A stretch of DNA of 64,000 bases. Origin: Lycocorax pyrrhopterus obiensis. Taxonomy: Eukaryota; Chordata; Aves; Passeriformes; Paradisaeidae. The DNA is taken from assembly GCA_014706295.1 (NCBI GenBank), contig JACSVZ010000001.1, forward strand, positions 40,546,383 to 40,610,382, in the 5' to 3' direction. The position numbers and the translations under genes are program-made. Of the stretch, positions 26,501 through 39,800 are shown piece after piece (position 1 is the stretch's first letter; the number at the start of each line of letters is the position of its first letter). The notes beneath the pieces are model-generated. The model did no database searches and was not told the DNA's origin. It saw only the letters and a program-made list of their open reading frames with translations.

Positions 26501-27115
26501 AGACAGTTGAGATCAACTTGAAGAACACTTCAGTAAGAACTGAAGTTTTTAAAGATCAATGCATATATTAACAGTTTTGAAGTAATAGAGTGCAAAAACC
26601 TCACTCACCTTTGTTAGAAATCAGATACTCTATGCCTATGTTTGCTGGTAGATGATGTATTGCTCTCAAAGTACCAGAAAGACCTGACGAGGTTTTTTGA
26701 TTCTTTCAGGTCAGGCTGTCAACTGCATGATTGTTTGAAACGAAACAAAGGCTACTACAACAGGTTTGCTGCCCACCAGATCACGTTGCACATTTGCAGC
26801 TGGAACAACACTACATTTTATAAGTTAAGAAATGCAATTGCATCTGAACATGAAAAACATTTTAAAGTCAAGATATGTAAATTTACTGTCACACAAGGAA
26901 TGCCATTAAGTTTCCATTCTACACACTCAGGTGAAAAATTTGTTAAAAAGTCAAGAAACAAAAGAGCATAAAATCTGTAATAGGCAACAATATACAAAGT
27001 TTCAAATATAAAATTGTGACTTGTATAGTTTGTTATTTTCATCTTTTCACAAGAGTAAATTAAAAGAAACACACATCACTGAACTTCTACACAAGTTTCT
27101 TGTGTTTCAATGTCA
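23596..27115. other. intergenic or distal IPO5 3' UTR; nothing recognised
   Basis: 3.5 kb with no coding exon or transposon. Minus-strand AATAAA copies at 26397-26402 and 24533-24538 could end longer IPO5 transcripts, in which case part of this is 3' UTR. Confidence 0.5.
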
Positions 27116-27121
27116 TTTATT
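27116..27121 (-). promoter_or_regulatory. IPO5: distal AATAAA polyadenylation signal of IPO5
   Basis: Second AATAAA on the minus strand, about 600 nt after the stop. U/G-rich sequence about 10-20 nt downstream would serve as a downstream element. Hexamers are common in AT-rich DNA, so this is a candidate only. Confidence 0.35.
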
Positions 27122-27680
27122 GAGGAGTGAATGAGATACTGTCAGACATGCCAAAGAGACTTCACATTCAAGGGCTGGAAGCTGAACAGCTTTCCTCATT
27201 GAGTCACTGTACAAGTTGTTTTTGGGAATCGAAAGTGCGATCAATGAGGTCTTCATGCTCGATGTTTGTCTTCAGTTTTTCATCTTTTGATCTACTACCT
27301 TGTTGGGCAGAAGAACACTTTCTACCCTACAAAGACTCACACTCCAATTAATACAATTAACACTAGATGTAGAGAAACGTTTATCTGTTATAACGTACAT
27401 CTACTGCTGAAGGTCTTATGTCTAATGAGAAAATTCAACTTGTTTCCCTTTCACCATCGTATGGATGGCTGATACCGTTAGAAAAATACTCTTCAGTGCT
27501 ATTGTAGGGTTTACAGGAAACTTCTTCCATGTTGTGGGATAGAAACCGATTTAAACACCATTCTGAAAGAATGCTTCTTCCTGCTGCCACTGCCTGTAGG
27601 TTGCAGAATGGCCTACACGCACTACAGTTCTGGTTTTACTCAGAAAAGAAACAAAAGAAACCTAAACAATAGGGTAAACG

Positions 27681-27686
27681 TTTATT
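27681..27686 (-). promoter_or_regulatory. IPO5: proximal AATAAA polyadenylation signal of IPO5
   Basis: Canonical AATAAA on the minus strand starting about 38 nt after the stop codon. It is followed by a U-rich tract (TTTCTTTTGTTTCTTTTC) about 25-45 nt further on, the usual arrangement for a cleavage site. It would give a very short 3' UTR. Confidence 0.55.
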
Positions 27687-27723
27687 TGGAGTTAGTTTTC
27701 TTGCAGATGATAATTAAGGCCCT

Positions 27724-27810
27724 TCAAGCAGAGTTCAGGAGCTCCTGTATGGCTGCCTGTTGATCTGCATTGAGCTGTGATATGCATTCTGTCCACAGTC
27801 CTCCGGATGT
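27724..27810 (-). CDS. IPO5: IPO5 last coding exon, residues 1070-1097 and stop
   Basis: 87-nt terminal coding segment encoding [18 protein letters not shown] then [10 protein letters not shown], followed by TGA at 27724-27726. The C-terminus matches human IPO5 in length and ending. Acceptor TTTCCTAG. The 3' UTR follows to the left. Confidence 0.98.
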   Translation of the reverse strand, partial: TSGGLWTECISQLNADQQAAIQELLNSA

Positions 27811-30800
27811 CTAGGAAAAAAAATGAGAAGTGGTCTTTATGCAGGCTGAAAGTGTCCAAGGCACATCCTAAACTTTGCTATGTTTACAAAGCTCAACATT
27901 CACTCAGCTTATTCCTGTGATACATATGCCAAAGAGACTGAAATCTTCAGTTACACACAGTGCTACACAGGTTCAACATGAGATGCTCCAAAAGACTAAA
28001 CAGCAGCAGAGTAATTGATTCGGAACTCCCTGTAACCACTACGTGGGTTGACAACTGACACTCCTGTGTTAATCACAGCCTAAACCATTTGCTCCATTTT
28101 GCACTGAAGTTAAAAGACCACTGTTCAGGCAAAACTGAACCATGCCTCTTCCACATGAGTGTTTTGGGCACTGGTGCAGCAGTAACACACTCAGAGCTTC
28201 GAGGTGAGCTCTGGGATTACAGCATGATGTGCCACATGTAGGTGTGCAAAATTCTGCTGCCAACAAAGGGCGTGGTTCTCTAGTGAAAGGAACGGTCAAT
28301 TAATTCCCAGAGAGAACTGCAGAGCTTCTGTCTGGGAAAATGTAAACCCTTCATCTGTGCTACTACAGCCCTCAGCTGAGACATTCGCTTTTAAAGTCAC
28401 CATCAGTAAGGACTGTTCTAATGGTACCAGAAAGTGCTGAATATTAATCAAGATTGAGGAAAAATATTTATTCACTTATCAATAGAAACTGAAAGCAATT
28501 GGCACCTTGCTTTGTTTAGGACAATGACAGGGAAAAAATTGCAGGTGACTGACTTTAGGTCTCTAGATTGGCTTTTGTAGTAACAGTATAATTTAAGTAA
28601 ATTTTAAAAGTTTAATTTATATTTGGTGTATTTTACATTCAGTTCTATTATAATGCCATTTTCTCAAAATTTAAAAAGTTTAAAAAATATAAAAATGGAT
28701 TCACAAAATTCAAAAATAAATGCTCTCAAATTTAAGTTTGTGGGTTTAGTTTTAAATAACATTAGGCATTTTAGACTCTTAATGTATGATGAAATATTGC
28801 AGAATTAAATGTACTCTTCCAGCATTTCTGATGCACATTTAAATTGATACTTTAAACTGAAATATTTCTGGCCTGACAATATCTAAGCATTAGATTATGA
28901 TCATGTTGCTCATGTCAGACACTGGCAGTGAAACAGCTTACTGAGATCATTAAAGAAAAAAAAGTCTCCTGGAATCTGGGAAGCAGGAGATTGTTAGCAG
29001 CTACACAACCTTGCAAAGTCCTATCATAGTATAAAACTCTTACAGTCAGTAAGAGCATAAAAGTCTTTCACCTTTACTGAAGTAAAAATACTATGTGTGA
29101 AGAGGAACAGGATTGGTAACACTGTGCTAAAATTGTATTTTTTAAAAGTGTCTTGGGTTACAATGTAAGATGTAACAAAAGTATGTAACCTATCACCATC
29201 TGTTAAAACCCAGCGGGGCAGCGTTCTTTATCTCTTCCATGACACATCCCTGGTAACTCCCTCCGGAGAGATATTTTTCTGTTAGTGGGCCATCCAGCCT
29301 CACTGCATGACTCATAAAATTACATCATCCCATTGTGAGATGCTCCGCCCAGGGGGAGGAACCAAGCATTCCTACCTGCATATAATCTGAGGTTTGGAAC
29401 ACCACACTCAGCCCTTACCTACTGGATTCCCAGAGGACAAGAGCTACAAAACCACCACTGGACCTTCAGAGGAAGACCAGAACCTTCTACAGAATCACCA
29501 CTTCAACAGAACCACATCTATCACCTCAGGAGGACTGCAGCCACCATTTAATTGGACTGCTACCACCACCCTGACTAACAGGGTGTCAGGTTGTTTCCTG
29601 ACTCTGTCAGTGTTTTTGTACTATTGCCTTTATTTTTAATTTTCCTATTAAATTGTAGTTCTGATTTCGAGTCTCTCACTGGTTTGCTTTCAAGCTAGTA
29701 CAAAAAGACACGACTTCTAAGATTTTTTTTTCTTCCTTGGTCTGAAGGTAGATCATTCAGTCAATGCTGAAGGTCTTGTCTCGTATTAATGTTCCTATCA
29801 ATCCTGGCCAAAACTAGACATTGCTGTACACAACTGATCTATACATGTATGTGCCTCTGTATTGTTAAAAAAATAAATCATCATCTAACCTTGATGATTT
29901 GAAGTAAAGTGAACAAATGCATTAGGTAAACCCTAATACAAAGTTCCATTCCCAGACTTTAAGTACTAACAGAAAGGATTTGCATCTGTCAGGCAGAATC
30001 TAGAGCAGCCACTTATACCACTTTCACTTCGAAAGTTGGCTCCATTTCCTTCTCTTTATGCCTTCAAAATTTTAACAACTTTTTCTACCAGACATAATGG
30101 ATCTCTCAGGCTGATACACTCATATAGGTGAATCCTTTCCAACATCAAGTGTTCCTAAAATTCTTGAACCTGAATTTTGCCAAAGCAGGTCAGGTAGAAA
30201 GGTCAATAATTGAAGATCTGCTGCTCAAAATCCTCCATGCTTTTTTATGAGCGAGATGCTTACCAGGCACACTCCTATCTTTCATTTGTGCTACATCCAC
30301 CCAACAACATTTGGCCCTGGAACAAATCTGCACTATGAGCACTCTCACTTACAGCACTGTAGAGAAGCACTGCTTAAGTACTTGGACATCCCCATCATCA
30401 TTAAGTGACTCATTATGGCATAAAGGAGGTGAACCTTAAGGCAGTTCCCCAAAGGCAGGGAAAACATTGAACAGCCACCTATATTTGCACTGGATTAAGA
30501 AGGGCAGTAGTAAAATAACGTGGTTTGCACTCATTCTCTGACAAAGAATCCAAGCTGCCTGCAGTATTAGAAAATCACCACAGGATGCTGGCGACCCTTA
30601 CAAGAACCACGTTGGATCAAATCCTGCAGTACAGTTCACTGATAAAAGGACAGGCAGATTTCTCTCCAGATTCTAATTCCGAACTCAGAAAAAAAGCCCA
30701 CAAAAAACTAATACTGGCTCGCACATTAACCACCTCACTGCATGTACGTTAGTAACAGTTATTTTATTCAAGTGCAAATGTCACCAAGTTTCATCATTAA

Positions 30801-33800
30801 TCATTCAAGGAATGTCCAAGGATCTCCAAGATCACTGGTTGAACCACTATTCTCTAAGGAGATAAGGCTCTCGAAACTGGTTTAACCATTTAGTTACTTC
30901 TGCAAGCAGGTTCTAAATGTTCCCTTTATAGTTAAACAAGCATTTATTTACCTGCACTTGGCGAACGACATTAGCCAGCCGCTTGGTGCATGGATCTTCA
31001 TGTTTGATAGCTTCATGGATTTCACCCTCCGCAATTATACCAAGTATTCTGGGAAGGTTGGAATTGTTGGGACCGAGGACAACCGGGTTATTGCTGTTAC
31101 AAAAGATATATTACAAAGGAATTAATGTTTAACTAAAAATAATGTAAACATTTTACACGTGAAGTGATTTTGAATGATCTTATTCTAAAGCTGCTTATTT
31201 AGATTTAAGTTTCACACAGCTGAATAAGTATGCACAGCTTTGTTGCCTGCTGACAGCATGTTCCCCCTTCTGTTAATATTTAACCAGCTGATTCTTTACT
31301 CAGCCTAAACTTTATCAGGAAGAAGTTCTGAACTTTACAGAATGGCCAAGTTCCATGCAGATGGAACTGTAAACAGTGTGACAGAAATACCCGGCCTAAA
31401 AGGACTTACTCCTCTCTCTGTGCCTCCCGAGACGTTGCGTTACTGGCATCAAGAGCGCTGGTAACTTCAGCTCTCTGCCAGCACTCTCAATGACACAGCA
31501 AGCAAGCAGTTCTGCTCCCTCTTTCCCAGCCAAATGCTGGAGTGGAGGAGTATTAGCAATCAGGAATCTGTGTGGAACACGTGATCTACTTCCAGCCCTG
31601 CCACGTACCACTGCTGGAATGCAGAGGCTGTGAATGTAGGCCTGGCAGAGCTCCAGAGAAGCAGGTAGCCAGGCTGAGCCACCTGCACAGAGCTGGGTAC
31701 AGAAGTGTGCTGGTACTGCAATTCCCAATGTCTATGTTCCTGTTTACATGCACACCTGGCAGCATTATTATGGTGTCTCTACATAACTGTTCTATAATCA
31801 GTCTAGGGACCTCAGTTGCCATTTTGAGACTTTGTCTTAATAAAGGACCAAGAGATACAAGGTATTCACAAAATAGAAAAGACTGTAAGAAATCTAAGTT
31901 ACTTCCTTTATATTTTTTTCACCTAAGATGTAATACGCTGCCAGCCAGAATGTGCTTACTTCGTAACACCTCAGAGGCTACATTGTTGCACTCATTTATG
32001 AAGTGCACCACACTAGAATAACTGTTTACTTTTTTTCCTCCATTTACCTATGAGAGGGAGCACAAATCCAAAGAATAAACTGTGGGATACGATGCTTTCA
32101 ACAATAACTGAAATAATTACTAAGTGAGATACCACTGTACAATGAGTTTTTCCAGATTATTTCTCTACTTTATACTTCACTTTGTTGGAAAGCAAAAAGG
32201 TGCAAAACTACTTATAAAGGTTACAAAAAGAAGGCTGCAAGAGCATGTGTGCTGCTTTTAAGAGAAAAGACTTGATCAGTTACTAGTGTTGATATGTAAG
32301 CAGAGTATCAAAAACTTTTCCTGAAATTTTCTGTACAAGTTTTCTGCAGATCCTTTCCCATTATGTACATACAAAGCAGCCAGGATTTTTTTCCAGCCAT
32401 ACAGACACTATTTAGGACAAGAACAATAACTGTTTAAAAAAGCAGCAATAACATCAGGGAAGGCCCAGTTCTGACATTCCAAATTATCTTCTCTAACCCA
32501 AATGTAGATTAACCTCACAGTTTCTGTTCTGGAAAAAGAGTGCAAGGAAAAAGCATGCAAACAGGCTTACTTTCTGCATTAGTGTGAAGACTTCGCCTTA
32601 CCTCTCAAGTAAGTCACACAGATAATTGAAAGTATGAACAGCTTCTTCTTTGTCTTCATGAAGTGGAAGCCATGATAACCAGTGTGGAAGGACTTCTTCA
32701 ACATTTATACAGTCAGGCTTGAACTTCATTATCTTTCCTATCGCTGAAATGCAGTTTTCTGTTGCATTGACATTCTCTTTGGCTTTGGCATCTGGTGACT
32801 GAATGACTCTCACCAGCAATGGAAGCGCCTCTAATTGTCAAACAACACAAGAATAAAGTTTAATGCACAATCAAGGTGTACTTTATTAGTATCACAAATT
32901 CTACCTGAGACAACTCTATGTATTAAAACCAGGATTTTTTGTGTTCCAAACACTAAAATCCAGTCATTTCAATGTTCCACTGCTTCTAGATTCTTCTCTG
33001 CTCAATAATTACCATACAAAAACCAAACAGATAAATAAAGCTCTGCAAGAAAACAGAAGAAAACAGCTACTGCAAAAGTTTGAATTTTCTTTAGAAGTTC
33101 AGAAGAAAATAATATTCCCATGTCTCTCAGTTGGAGCTATGCAATCTAAAACACACAAGACACTGTAGATAGCAAGCATTATCTGTTTAATTGAATATAC
33201 TCTACATGTAAACACAGGAGGAGGAAAAGCACTGCTACAGTGACATTCACAATAACGTGAACTATAGTGCACATCCCCAGTGTATCCCTGCTGTGTATCT
33301 ATCGCTTGTGGGCACATCTGTACATAAATATATGCAGGTATGTACACATACACACCTCCCACCGCTAAAAGGTGCCCTAGGAAAAGCTCATAGGAGTAAT
33401 CTCATCTGGTCAATCAACTTGGCATAGTTTAGATCATAAAAATCAAGGAAAGGAAATGTCTTTCAATGGATGAAAAATACCAGTTTTCTTCCTAGGTTAA
33501 TAGCAATGATATTTTTTTAATAGGCACGTGGGTAACCACATGCACACTTCTCAATGAACATTAATATCACGTTTTTAGCTACTAGTGTCCATGCAGACTT
33601 CTGAGCACACTACATGCAAGCAGGAACAATTGTCCTTGTGCTCTTCTGCTAAAAATAAAATAGTAAAGCTGTGAAATTCGGTATCAGCACAGTAAACAGG
33701 TAGTGGAATTGTACAGAAAGCACACTTCAAAATAACTAATTAGTGAGGAAGAGCGAGATCTCACACTACTGAATTTTGATGAGTAAGTAGCAGTTTTGCA

Positions 33801-36800
33801 GTTAAAGAATACACAATCACACTTTCTATATTAAGTCTACTGCATTAGATTTTTGAAGAATTAAGCAGCAATGGAAAAAACTGTTAAACATTACAGAACT
33901 ACAGAAACATCAGACCCACTCGCTTATTTATCGAATGCAGGATAATGATGCTGGACGATTCTGCAAAGCAGAATTTGTTTCAGAGAGGTCTACAATTCCA
34001 GGCCAACTGAGTCTGCATTTTATACCTCAGGTTTTCATGGCTGCTGAAGCTAAATCTCATCTCATCTGTATCTCATTCACTAATACTAATGGATGACTCT
34101 CCAGATATGTGTGTCCTTGCAACTGTAAAATTAGGAGGGCATCAAAATGAATCAGCATCATTTTCTCCCTACAGCCTATCAGAAAAATTTTCATCTTGTC
34201 TATAAAACAGATCCATCCTCACATAGATATTGTGTTAGACAAACCTTAAAAAAGCCTTTTGACAATAAAAGACCCATCTTCTATAACATTAAGCTTTTTT
34301 CCAAGGACTGACTGCTCTGACATCTGGCACCACCCAGTTCTGAGGCCACTGATGTGATTTAGTAAGAAATGCATGCAGTTGATTGACACAATTTTCACAG
34401 AGAACAGATAATTATATTCTTCCACCAACATAACAGAAGCAACCCTGCCAGTTGTATCAATTGTAACCTTGTATCCCCGTTGCTGTAGTTTTTCCTTCCA
34501 TCTTATTTTTTTGCTCTTTATGAAATCTGGTTTTAGTGCTGTTTGTTTCATCAGTGTAGCTCAGGTGCCATTTACAAGTTCTCCCTATATTCCTGGACTT
34601 TTTTAACTGACTGCCAAAAATGCTCATATCAATACCTCTGATTTTTCTGATGAGTATTTACATACTCTTCAAACTTGCAAAAGAACAATATGCCAGTGCT
34701 ATATATCAACCAGTAAAGAAAACAAGTTACAAATAAAAGCTCACGAACATGATGTTTTTAGAGAAATAGCAAAACCTGTGGGGTAGATAATGTCTCATGC
34801 CATGGATTTGCTTTGTTTCTAATCACAGCATATCTTCATCTATTAAATCACAAAGTTCTTTCATGTACGTACAAAAGGATTTAGAATACTTTTGAGGTGT
34901 CTGCTGAACTGTATGCTGTACATTGAAAGTTTATTTTATCTAAAATTCAACTTAAGGAGAAGCCAAGTGTCTCAGCATAATCAAGGATTATTTGTCCAAA
35001 TACAAAGAAAAGGATCAAAGATATTACAAAGTTTAAGTGGGGTAAGATAAAGTGTAATTAACTGAAAATATAATTAGACTTCAACAGAAGCTAAAAAGCT
35101 CAAAAAATTTCAAAATCAGAACTGTCTAGACAATTCTAAGTTTTCATGCTCTTAGTGATTCACTGCAAGGCTTCCCACACTGCTTTTTTAATTTTCTTTT
35201 TAAAAAGACTGATTGTTACAATGTAACAGTTACATTTACATGAACAATGAAAATTACAACCCTGATTGATGTAGGCAAGATTTTTATTAGTCCCTATCAG
35301 ATGATTCTTATTTTCTTACATCATCTAATTCAGCTTTCATTTAACATTCATATAAAATACATATTTTAAATACATACTTAGATGACTAAATATTCTTTAA
35401 AAAAAAAAGGAAAACCTTTGATAAGGGGTGATACTTAGTGTGCAAAATTAACTTTGGTGACTGGCAAGAGGAGTGCTAGCAGACAATAATTTCTTTAAAT
35501 TTAAGATTAATGTGAAGTTTCAAAGAAATTCGAAATTCAGAAAGAAAGACAAAGTGATTCTGCTAAGTATCATCACGCTCATTTCATTTCTTACTTTGCA
35601 GAAATCAGGCTCCTTTTTATATAATCAGAAAGCAGAGAGCCACATTAGTTGTATTCTAGGCTATTCTTTAATATAGGTCTTTTGTGTAGTTTTTCCAGAC
35701 ATCCAAAGGCTTTTGCAGTAATATGTAACCACATTAATATTAGTAGAAAGCATTTATGAGACAGCTGTGTATCAGAAAGATGGTTTTTATGAAATTAACA
35801 TTTGCATGCCAGATCATGCTAAAAAAAGAATATGTAAATCAAGTTTGCTAAGCAGTAAGTGCTGCAACAGAAATGCTACTAAGCAGAACAACAACAAAAG
35901 CCTGAGGAACTCAGGTACTGTCAATCCATCACCAGTCTACCACACATGTTATACTGATAATCTATTTCGCTTCCAAGGGGAAGAGACTTCATCAACCAAA
36001 AGGTGAGCCATTTTTATTTCTTCCCCCTAACCCCCACATTCCAAGAGTCCCGCCAGCCGCAGGTCCGTACCCGGGCAGAAGGGCCGGTAGCTGTCCCCGC
36101 CGAACTGTGCCATCACTCCCACTCCGTAGGCAGCCGCCTGCCGAACCTCCGGGCTGCTGTCACACACCGACTCCAGCATGGGCCTCAGGAAGTACTCGGC
36201 GTACTTGAAGGAGGCGGGGCTGCAGTGCTCCACGATATCGTCAAAGATGCACAGCCCCCACTGCCGGTCTGGCCACGGCCGATGCGGACACTGCGGCGCA
36301 AACACACAGCAGTTAGGACACCCTGAAATTATTGTACAGCCAATGATTATACCAACAACAGTGGTCTAATACTTTTGTTAAGATCTTCACGGATTAAATT
36401 CAACCCTAAAACCATGTAATTTGCGGTAGTGATAGTTCCAGCAAAACCATGAACAAAACAAAATCCAGGTGGCTATCTTTGCACCTCTATTTCACACTCT
36501 GTTACCTATGTAAGTTTCAATTTTTCCCCATGAGTCTGCAACACTTTTTTGGCCCTCCTCTTGAAATCCGTTTTAGAGATACTGGACAGTCTCAAGGGAA
36601 TTAAATTCGTCTGAACAGTCAGGTGTGTCAATAATCCTGGGTCTTGCAACACAAATTTTAAGTAGCATAGCAGTGACCATGCTCAAAAGCATAGGATAAC
36701 AACTTCATTCTTGATCTAGAACTAATCTTCTATTTTGTAAAACAGTAATTGCTACCTTCTATCTACCAAGTTCTCTAAGATTTCAGCATGGAAGGCATAT

Positions 36801-39800
36801 TAAAGCATTAGAAAAAATAACAAAATTTAAATTAAAGGAAAGCAAGCTACTTACAATTAGGTTGACAATTAGTGGAAGTAACCTTTCAAACCATGGCAGT
36901 ACCTTCTCCCTGTAACTACTGAATATTGAGTGCAAAATGTCCGATACTTTAGTCAAAATATAAACGTCACTGTCATCCTGAAAGGAAAAGGATACAATTC
37001 ACATGAAGATTAACAATCTTTAACAGAGTGGAACTCACTTAGTGGAAGTGCTAAGGTATCTAAACTAATGGAATACAGTTTATGACTTTGTGGTAAAGAT
37101 TGTGGCAAAAATACAACAAATATTATTCTCTTCCTCTTGTTGTTTATTTTGCACCTTGCCCAGTTAATAAATCAAACTGGTCAAGTAAAGAGCCTTACCT
37201 CAAAGCTATCAATTCAAGTTATATCTACAGGTGAGGATTATTCCCTGGACACACTTATGCTGGGAAAACTCTAACTTTCTTTTACAGCAACTTTTGTTCT
37301 ACTCAGCACGGTCCCTTTAACCAGATTATACTTTAACAGGCAGGGAAAACAGTACAGCTAGTTTCTGGTCCCTAGTGACCTTCACCTTTCTCAACTTCTG
37401 GTGACAAACTAGTAACTATTCCTCATGCAAGACGCAGCTTCCCACAACTGGATATTTAAACCCTTCCTAGCGACACAATTTTGGCGTTGTCAAGGCACAA
37501 CTCAAGCAGTAACCCTGGAACATACACACAATGACATTAAGAGGTAGAGAACTGCTGCAGCACACCACAAGGTCTACCTAGCCTGGTAGTGCCTGTTGAC
37601 CAATAGTTGATAACAGATGCTTGGGAAGAGAGTGTAACTCTTGCTTGGTGCACACCTCCCACTCTCTACCAAACCAGCAATTTAGTTATTGCTGAAGTGA
37701 GGGCAGTATCTGAAAATACTGTCTGAGTAACCTTCATGACTTCTGTGCTTCTTGTGTTTCTGCTGCCTTGAGGTAAGGGCTACACAAACATACTCTGAAA
37801 CCAAAGGTGTATACCCAAATGTTACTCATTGCCATATGTTAATTCTGTCTGTATGGCAAGTGACATTCTGGTTCCACCCCTCCTTTCACAGGGTAATGCA
37901 GACAAATCTTTCTTCAGACTTTACAGAAAAATCCGCAAACATTAGAACATTTTTTTAAAATGCCTTGCAACTCTGTTGCAGAGTACAGACTCAGCTTTTC
38001 TGAAACTGCTGTCTGCTTGCATTTTCTCTCATTATCAGTATAGAGTGAAACATAGGAAATAAGAGGGTCTTGGAGGCAACAAAATCTATCCTCTTGAATG
38101 CTGGCCTAATTCTAAAAAGCCTAAAAAGAGGCTCGAGAACTGCACCATTACTTAAGACAGTATTTACATATGGGTGTATGATTTCTGGAGTCTGCATACA
38201 GGTTAAACTCATGTGATCAAGTTTCCTACCTGCATTGTGCAGAAAAAAAAATTTCTTAGTTCTTTAATTTACTGAGCATCCTTTGTCTCACGTTATAAGC
38301 AGGAGTCATTCATTATTACTCTTTCTCCATACTAATAATGATTTAATAGAATTATTGTATCTCTTTCACAATCACCTCCACTTTAAACTATTAACTAACT
38401 TTGGTACCTCAGGGTGTAAGTAGTTACTTTGGTATTCTCTCATAAGCAAACATGTTATGGCAGCTGTTTATCCTGCTGTCCTTCTCTGATACTGTTCTTG
38501 GGCTATTCTTTTTGAGATAGGCTCCTGACATGACCAGATGTCTTGGAATCAGAGGTATAGAGGCCCAAGTTTAAGAGCCACCTAACTTGCAAGGCTCAGA
38601 GAAAAAGCAAGGCAGCAGGGCTAGACCAAGGGACAACCTCATTGCAGTTACAACTTCCTCACTGGGGGAAGAGGAGGGGCAGGCACTGATCTCTGTGGTG
38701 ACCAGTGACAGGACCAGAGGGAATGGCCTGAAGCTGTGTCAGGGGACGTTTAGGTTGGATATTAGAAAAAGGTTCTTCCCCCAGAGGGCGTCTGGGCACT
38801 GGAACAGGCTCCTCAGGGAAGTGGTTGCAGCACCAAGTCTGTCTAAGTTCAAGGAGTATTCGGACAAAGCTATCAGGCACTCTTGGGGATGCCCTGTGCA
38901 GGGCCAGGAGTTGGTGTCAATGATCCTTGTGGGTCCCTTCCAACTCAGCTTATTTTGTGATTAAATAATCTGCTGTCACATCTGCATCAGTGTTAATGTC
39001 ATCCATGAATTGTTTGTGAGGATGAAGAAAACAAAAAGCTATATCCTGAATTTCTTACTTCAGTATACCAGACAAGGAAACCTTTCATGTTTTCTAATCC
39101 ACAAATGTAGTGTGACCCATTTCTCACTGAAAGTTTTGAAAGACTATGCTAACAACATTCTTCTATGAAGAAATAATACTGAGGATGCACTATGCTCTGA
39201 ATAGAAAGCATATTTGAGCAATATTTCATCCTGGTGCTTGATGAGTGGAAAAACTGTTCAAACTAACTTACTTCATCTTGTAATGACTCTTCAACTTGTT
39301 CATCATAGTCTTCATCTTGTCTTTTCACTAAATTAAAGAAAAAAAATTAAACCACTACCTTTCTTTAAGTGCATAAGAAGCCTGTGAAAGCATAAAATTA
39401 TGCAGAAAAAAATTTAGAAAACAGGAAACAGCAGCTAAAAATGCAACAGGAATTTTCCATCTTTAAGAAGCTTCAAAAAGCTTTCACAGAAAAACAAAAA
39501 GTACTGGACAGCTCAGTTTAAGAATGTGTAAAAAAGCACAGGAAATAGAAATAAACACACCAGCTTGTCCACAAAGACAAGAGAAGTGCTTAGAAATGAG
39601 AAACTACCATTGCTTTGAGAAAACTGCAAGGACTTCAGATGAAAAAATCCCACAGAAATGAACACCATAGACGTGCACTGTCTTTCAAGTAAATCTGTCC
39701 ATCCATCAACTTTTGATTAAACTACAGTAGTGCTGAAAATGATGCCATCTTCTTCATCCTCCAACAGCTTACAAATATAACTCATGGATTCTGTTGTTTC

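Larger units (their letters stand above)
27116..27723 (-). other. IPO5: IPO5 3' UTR (minimum plausible extent)
   Basis: Sequence downstream of the IPO5 stop, up to the second AATAAA hexamer. The true 3' end cannot be fixed from sequence. The transcript could stop at the proximal signal (27681-27686) or at this one. It could also run on to AATAAA copies at 26397-26402 or 24533-24538. No conserved ORF or repeat is visible. Confidence 0.4.
27811..30951 (-). other. IPO5: IPO5 intron (last), contains solo LTR
   Basis: 3.1-kb intron with GTAAAT donor and TTTCCTAG acceptor. It holds the solo LTR at 29149-29702. The rest is AT-rich with no other recognised element. Confidence 0.9.

Noticed and set aside
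29394..29639. 81-codon plus-strand open frame
   Set aside because: It lies entirely inside the solo LTR and shows no conserved protein features.
36003..36326. 107-codon plus-strand frame opposite the GC-rich IPO5 exon
   Set aside because: Antisense shadow of a real exon; the GC-rich sequence keeps several frames open.
38587..38964. 125-codon plus-strand open frame
   Set aside because: It is translated CR1 LINE tail, not a gene.
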